Shown in pieces: positions 25,576 to 29,481 of a stretch of 29,481 nucleotides of DNA. Source of the DNA: Bordetella parapertussis (GTDB lineage: Bacteria > Pseudomonadota > Gammaproteobacteria > Burkholderiales > Burkholderiaceae_B). The stretch spans positions 1 through 29,481 of the forward strand of contig CAMEAW010000029.1 of NCBI GenBank assembly GCA_945911685.1, written 5' to 3'. Positions within the stretch are counted from its first letter, which is position 1; each line of letters opens with the position of its first letter. The position numbers and the translations under genes are program-made. The notes below the pieces were generated by a model. It saw only the letters and a list, made by a program, of their open reading frames with translations, was not told the DNA's origin and did no database searches.

Positions 25576-26390
25576 CCAAAAAATGACAGGTAAGCCTTAA
25601 ATCCCATGTAAACGGCCAAGCCAAACAACAGATAAGCAAAAATTCGCTTCAAGGTTTTAACGGGCAGCTTGTGTGCCGCGCGCGCGCCCATCGGTGCCAG
25701 AAACACACTGAATACCGCCAACACAATCAACGCAGGCCAAAAAATGTACCCCACCATCGTTGGGGGTAAGCCGCTTTTCCCCCAACCCGACCAAACGTAC
25801 CCAATCGTATTAGCGAGCGCGATCGGAAAGCCCAAAGCAGCCGAGGTGCCAACCGCTTGATGCAAAGGCACATTGCAGAAAAGCATAAACGGGACTGAGA
25901 TAAAGCCGCCGCCGGCGCCCACCAAACCAGAAATGAAACCGATGGCACCGCCCGAAGCAGCAGTGCCAACCGGGCCTGGCATATGGCGCGAAGGCTTAGG
26001 TTTTTTATCTAGCAACATTTGAAACGCAGAATAGGCGACAAAGATCGCAAAAAACAATGCCAGCCAACCCGTTTTTAGTAACGAAAAAAGCGCACCACCC
26101 GACACAAAGCCGCCCACCAAAATACCCGGGGTTAGAGCGGCCACAAGGTCCCAGCGCACCGCACCCTTTTTGTTATGCGCCCGCACGCTTGAAACGGAGG
26201 TAAATAAAATCGTCGCCATCGAAGTTGCAATCGCGGCGTGCACCGTCAACTCAAGAGGCAGGCTCTGCCAAGTGAACAGCAGCGTCAAAAACGGCACTAA
26301 AATCATGCCACCCCCGATCCCTAAGAGCCCGGCGGCAAAGCCCGTCACACAGCCTAAGACGGCCAAAGCCAACGCAAATATTGGATCCAT
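25572..26390 (-). CDS. Sulfite exporter TauE/SafE (TSUP) family membrane protein
   Basis: Polytopic inner-membrane permease of the TSUP/DUF81 family, often tied to export of sulfite, sulfoacetate or other small organic anions; the substrate cannot be read from sequence. The 272-residue protein has about eight hydrophobic segments and two pseudo-repeats. Each repeat begins with a glycine motif: GFAAGLLGIGGGMILVPF near residue 17 and GFISGLVGAGGGFISVPF near residue 150. It is divergent from the xdhC-like gene. Its stop overlaps the bioC stop on the other strand. Confidence 0.92.
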   Translation of the reverse strand: MDPIFALALAVLGCVTGFAAGLLGIGGGMILVPFLTLLFTWQSLPLELTVHAAIATSMATILFTSVSSVRAHNKKGAVRWDLVAALTPGILVGGFVSGGALFSLLKTGWLALFFAIFVAYSAFQMLLDKKPKPSRHMPGPVGTAASGGAIGFISGLVGAGGGFISVPFMLFCNVPLHQAVGTSAALGFPIALANTIGYVWSGWGKSGLPPTMVGYIFWPALIVLAVFSVFLAPMGARAAHKLPVKTLKRIFAYLLFGLAVYMGFKAYLSFFG

Positions 26391-26428
26391 ATGATTTGTC
26401 TCAAGTTCGAAGCGCAGAAGGGGCTTAG

Positions 26429-26434
26429 TATACT
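26429..26434 (+). promoter_or_regulatory. -10-like box upstream of the xdhC-like gene
   Basis: TATACT matches five of six -10 positions; TTCGAA lies 17 bases upstream with only three of six -35 matches. The AGTATACT element is palindromic, so it could serve the divergent TSUP gene as well. Confidence 0.3.
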
Positions 26435-26517
26435 GATATGACCACTGGTGCTAAGGTCGACGACCTCCTCTGGTGCATTGTGCGCTCTGGCGCGGATCTC
26501 ACATCGACACAACGGCT

Positions 26518-27501
26518 ATGGATTCTCTTGATACTGAAGTTCTCAAACAAGCCCACCAATGGCTGGCAGACGGGCACGCCGTCCATCTCGCAACCGTTGT
26601 CAAGACGTGGGGCTCGGCACCACGTCAGGCGGGCGCCATGCTTGCCGTGCGTAAAGATGGCCGACTAATAGGCTCGGTATCTGGCGGCTGTATTGAAGAT
26701 GATCTGATCGCACGCGCAAAGGCCGGCGAGCTACCGGCACGACCCGAATGGGCAACCTATGGCGTGTCGCAAGAAGAGGCCGCACGTTTTGGTCTGCCGT
26801 GCGGCGGCACACTTAAACTGGTGATTGAACCACTCACCCCAGATGGTTGGCTCGACCGCGTCGTTGAAGTGACCACCGCGCAACGGCTGATCGGGCGCTG
26901 GTTAGACTTAGGCACAGGCGAATCAACCCTCACCGAAGCTAAGCCGGGCCAACTCACCGAGGTCAAAGAACAAGGCTGTTATTTTGTGTACGGACCGCAT
27001 TGGCGCTTGTTGATTATTGGTGCCAATCAAACCGCAAAAGCCCTTGCACAGATCGCCACCATGCTTGAGTTTCAGGTATTGGTGTGTGACCCGCGCGAAG
27101 AATTCACGGCCGACTGGGATATGCCTGACGTCACCCTGCAACCCGGCATGCCTGATGATGCCGTACTTGAGATCCAAACCGACGCACGCACGGCCATTGT
27201 CGCCATCACGCATGATCCCAAGCTCGACGATATGGCGCTTCTTGAAGCGCTGCGCTCAAAAGCGTTTTACGTCGGCGCACTGGGCTCATCACGCAATCAA
27301 ACCAAACGGCGCGAGCGTTTACTAAGCTTTGACCTCACTGAAGCAGACGTAGACCGACTGCACGGCCCGGTGGGGCTGCAAATTGGCAGCCGCACCCCCG
27401 CCGAGATCGCGGTGGCCATTGCGGCTCAACTGGTCCAAGAACGACGCGTGTTTGAAGATGCTCGGGTGGGCGGCTTGGATACGCCACCAAAGACCACTTA
27501 A
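26518..27501 (+). CDS. XdhC/CoxI family molybdoenzyme maturation protein
   Basis: Family of proteins that bind sulfurated molybdenum cofactor and insert it into xanthine dehydrogenase-type enzymes. The 327-residue product (ATG 26518; an upstream GTG at 26473 adds 15 unlike residues) has the N-terminal XdhC/CoxI domain with SVSGGCIEDDL (53-63) and LPCGGTL (93-99). The C-terminal Rossmann-like XdhC domain starts LLIIGANQTAKALAQ. The usual GAGxxA there is GANQTA, a departure at the first glycines. No molybdoenzyme subunit lies within the window, so its client is unknown. The stop shares bases with that of the convergent response-regulator gene. Confidence 0.87.
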   Translation: MDSLDTEVLKQAHQWLADGHAVHLATVVKTWGSAPRQAGAMLAVRKDGRLIGSVSGGCIEDDLIARAKAGELPARPEWATYGVSQEEAARFGLPCGGTLKLVIEPLTPDGWLDRVVEVTTAQRLIGRWLDLGTGESTLTEAKPGQLTEVKEQGCYFVYGPHWRLLIIGANQTAKALAQIATMLEFQVLVCDPREEFTADWDMPDVTLQPGMPDDAVLEIQTDARTAIVAITHDPKLDDMALLEALRSKAFYVGALGSSRNQTKRRERLLSFDLTEADVDRLHGPVGLQIGSRTPAEIAVAIAAQLVQERRVFEDARVGGLDTPPKTT

Positions 27502-28190
27502 CTACTACGTTTGCGCGCCTCGATACCAAGCTGTTTAAGCTTGCGATACAGGTGGGTACGCTCGAGGCCTGTTTTGTCAGACACGCGCGTCATGCTGTTA
27601 TTTTCGCGGGCGAGATGATATTCAAAATAGACGCGCTCAAACTCGTCGCGCGCTTCGCGCAGCGGTTGATCAAGCGAGATATTGCCAAGTAAACCTTGAT
27701 CAGGCGGCGGCGCCACGGCCACCGCGAGCGCAGGCATGGCAGCTAGTGTTGGGACAGCCGCGGCCGACGTCGCTTGCGTAGCGACCGAGGCAAAGGCACC
27801 CGAAGCAGATTTTGCAACCGTTGAACGGCCACGCGCCAAACCCGTTGAAATCGTTTTAAGTAAACGCTGCAGCGTGATCGGTTTTTCAAGAAAATCAATC
27901 GCACCGATTTTTGTCGCTTCGACCGCGGTATCAATCGTGGCATGACCGCTCATCATGATGACAGGCATGTCGAGTAACCCGGCTGCGTTCCATTCTTTCA
28001 ATAAAGTGACGCCATCCGTGTCGGGCATCCAAATATCAAGCAGCACCAGATCGGGGCGCCCGCGCAAACGCGCCGCTCGGGCTTGCGCAGCGTTTTCGGC
28101 TAATTCGATCGTATGCCCTTCGTCGTAAAGAATTTCGGAAAGTAATTCGCGGATTCCGATTTCATCGTCGACCACTAAAATTCTGGCCAT
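27498..28190 (-). CDS. NtrX-like response regulator lacking the AAA+ domain (REC-linker-Fis HTH)
   Basis: Response regulator paired with the NtrY-like kinase. Of 230 residues, 1-120 form a receiver domain with acidic pocket D8/D9, phosphoacceptor D52 (LLDIWMPD), S81 and K103. Residues 122-165 are an Ala/Pro-rich linker. Residues 175-228 are a Fis-type helix-turn-helix (EFERVYFEYHLARENNSMT then RTHLYRKLKQLGI). The receiver and HTH are NtrX-like, but the roughly 240-residue AAA+ sigma-54 activator domain (GAFTGA loop, Walker motifs) is absent. It therefore cannot activate sigma-54 promoters by the usual mechanism and probably acts as a direct DNA-binding regulator. It starts 14 bases after the kinase stop. 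Confidence 0.9.
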   Translation of the reverse strand: MARILVVDDEIGIRELLSEILYDEGHTIELAENAAQARAARLRGRPDLVLLDIWMPDTDGVTLLKEWNAAGLLDMPVIMMSGHATIDTAVEATKIGAIDFLEKPITLQRLLKTISTGLARGRSTVAKSASGAFASVATQATSAAAVPTLAAMPALAVAVAPPPDQGLLGNISLDQPLREARDEFERVYFEYHLARENNSMTRVSDKTGLERTHLYRKLKQLGIEARKRSS

Positions 28191-28204
28191 AAACTTTTCA
28201 TCAC

Positions 28205-29481
28205 CTATTGCAAGCTTGCATTATCGCTATCTTGTGGCGTTGCGTCTACTTGTTCTGCCAACTGTGTCAACAGAACCGACACCCGGGCGCCCCCTTCTTT
28301 GCGATTGGACACATCAATTCGCCCGTGATGCTCTTCGATGATTTTACGAACAATCGCCAAGCCCAAGCCCGTACCCTGCGTTTTTGTCGTGACGTACGGC
28401 TCGAACGCTCTTTGTAACACTTGTGCCGAAAAACCTGCACCGTTATCGGCAACGGTAAAGCGCACTGCTGTCTGGGCGGCCATTTCAGCCCCTCCCGGCG
28501 GAATCATTTGCGTACTAACTCGAATCACGCCAGGGTGCGACACCTCAGCCAACGCGTCACGCGCATTCGCCAACAGATTATGAACCACTTGCCGTAACTG
28601 CGTCGAATCACCCAAAATTAGCGGCAAGGCAGGATCAAGCGAGACTTCGAGCCGCCAGGGCTCAGACGCGTCTTGGACTTGCCCGCTTAGGGGATCCCAG
28701 CCATATAAACCTAACACTTCATCGACTAGTGCATTAAAGTCGACCGGCACGAAGACCAGCGGCGGCTTACGTGCATACTCACGAAAATCATCGACCATGT
28801 GTTTCAGTGAGCTCACCTGATTCACAATCGTGTTGGTGGCGCGCTCGAGTAACTGCGCATCAAGCGGTTCAAGTTTGTGCGCAAGCTTCATCGCAAGGCG
28901 TTCGGCCGAGAGCTGAATCGGCGTCAGTGGGTTTTTAATTTCGTGCGCGAGCCGACGCGCAACCTCACCCCACGCTACGCTACGGCTGGCCGAGATCACT
29001 TCGGTGATGTCATCAAACACGACCATGTAGCCATTTTCACGGCCATCCACGTGTAACTGCGTACCGCGCGCCAGCAAGGTCAGCGTGAAAGCCTTGCCCT
29101 CTGGTCCTGGCTCTTGCAAGGTCAGTTCAAACTGCTCTTGCCAATGCGTGCGCTCTGAACCCATCGCCGTGTGCTCAGAAAACGCCTGCCGAATCCGCTG
29201 CGCAAATTCATTCATACCGTCTACCGTCTGCAGCAAACGCCCGGGTGCGGTGCGCAAGTCAACCTTTAAGATCGATTGGGCACCCTGATTAAACGTGGTC
29301 AAACAAAACCGTTCGTCAAACACCAGCACGCCTGCCGACAAGTTCGCCAACACGCTTTCAAGATACACGTTTGAACGCTGAAGCTGACTACGATTGGTTT
29401 CAACCATCCGACGCGCTTCGTCGAGCTGTCGGGTCATGGTGTTAAACGACCGCGTCAACTGACCCACTTCATCATTAGAAG
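28205..29481 (-). CDS. NtrY-like sensor histidine kinase, N-terminus beyond window
   Basis: C-terminal part (about 424 residues) of a membrane sensor kinase; the frame is open to the right edge. In order: the end of a HAMP domain (NDEVGQLTRSFNTMTRQLDEA), a PAS domain (LANLSAGVLVFDERFCLTTFNQGAQ), and the dimerisation/phosphoacceptor helix (VARRLAHEIKNPLTPIQLSAERL). The HATPase domain follows, with N box NLLANARDAL, G1 VADNGAGF and G2 GTGLGLAIV. The EIKNPLTPIQLSAERL form of the H-box is the NtrY/AtoS class. The missing 5' part should carry transmembrane segments and the periplasmic sensor. It is co-transcribed with the response regulator. Confidence 0.92.
   Translation of the reverse strand, partial: SNDEVGQLTRSFNTMTRQLDEARRMVETNRSQLQRSNVYLESVLANLSAGVLVFDERFCLTTFNQGAQSILKVDLRTAPGRLLQTVDGMNEFAQRIRQAFSEHTAMGSERTHWQEQFELTLQEPGPEGKAFTLTLLARGTQLHVDGRENGYMVVFDDITEVISASRSVAWGEVARRLAHEIKNPLTPIQLSAERLAMKLAHKLEPLDAQLLERATNTIVNQVSSLKHMVDDFREYARKPPLVFVPVDFNALVDEVLGLYGWDPLSGQVQDASEPWRLEVSLDPALPLILGDSTQLRQVVHNLLANARDALAEVSHPGVIRVSTQMIPPGGAEMAAQTAVRFTVADNGAGFSAQVLQRAFEPYVTTKTQGTGLGLAIVRKIIEEHHGRIDVSNRKEGGARVSVLLTQLAEQVDATPQDSDNASLQ

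Overview
This window is a gene-dense stretch of betaproteobacterial chromosome. It most resembles Burkholderiales, probably an Alcaligenaceae-type organism. The evidence is the run kdsD-kdsC-lptCAB-hpf-ptsN-hprK-rapZ, the blocks argB-HAD-slmA and gpmA-envC-ctpA-moeB, an NtrY/NtrX-type two-component pair, and a stand-alone Bug-type (TctC) solute receptor, a family greatly expanded in that group. The family placement is inference from gene content and protein character; no database comparison was possible. I see no insertion sequence, phage gene, CRISPR array, tRNA, rRNA or toxin-antitoxin pair. No gene-free gap exceeds about 200 bases.

Layout, left to right. A 5'-truncated ilvA (1-1264, +) converges on apt (-). 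Apt diverges from the envelope operon kdsD-kdsC-lptC-lptA-lptB (about 2004-5765, +), which covers the first and third-stage steps of Kdo supply and the LPS transport bridge and ATPase. A 200-base gap where rpoN usually sits leads to hpf, then a terminator and the operon ptsN-hprK-rapZ-rlpA (6463-9622, +). rsmI (-) is divergent from yraN, followed by gmhA/diaA-like, dolP and a TlpA-like thioredoxin (10755-13119, +). Next come argB, a HAD phosphatase and slmA (+). A minus-strand operon, read from right to left, encodes gpmA-envC-ctpA-moeB (19883-15546). Divergent from it is yibN-grxC-secB-gpsA followed by a Bug receptor (19994-23349, +). comF-trmL (-) diverges from bioC (+). bioC converges on a TSUP permease (-), which is divergent from an xdhC-like gene (+). 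That gene converges on a response regulator and sensor kinase (-). The kinase runs off the right edge.

How it fits together. Most genes serve the cell envelope and its growth: Kdo synthesis (KdsD, KdsC), LPS export (LptA/B/C), peptidoglycan and septum processing (RlpA, EnvC, CtpA), outer-membrane lipoprotein DolP, division-site control (SlmA) and SecB targeting. A second theme is nutrient signalling: EIIA-Ntr, HPr kinase, RapZ and an NtrY-like kinase. Two blocks keep the gene order of distant E. coli relatives: rsmI/yraN/diaA/dolP and gpm-envC/yibN-grxC-secB-gpsA/trmL.

The points most worth a second look: (1) rpoN is absent from its usual place, and the NtrX-like regulator at the far end lacks the AAA+ sigma-54 activation domain, which together suggest loss of sigma-54 control; (2) a perfect TATAAT box ends 6 bases before the ptsN ATG, suggesting a leaderless mRNA; (3) a perfect 8-bp hairpin sits where the kdsD transcript should begin; (4) a Bug receptor abuts gpsA where E. 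coli has cysE. I found no clearly new multi-gene system. The window is mainly conserved housekeeping DNA.
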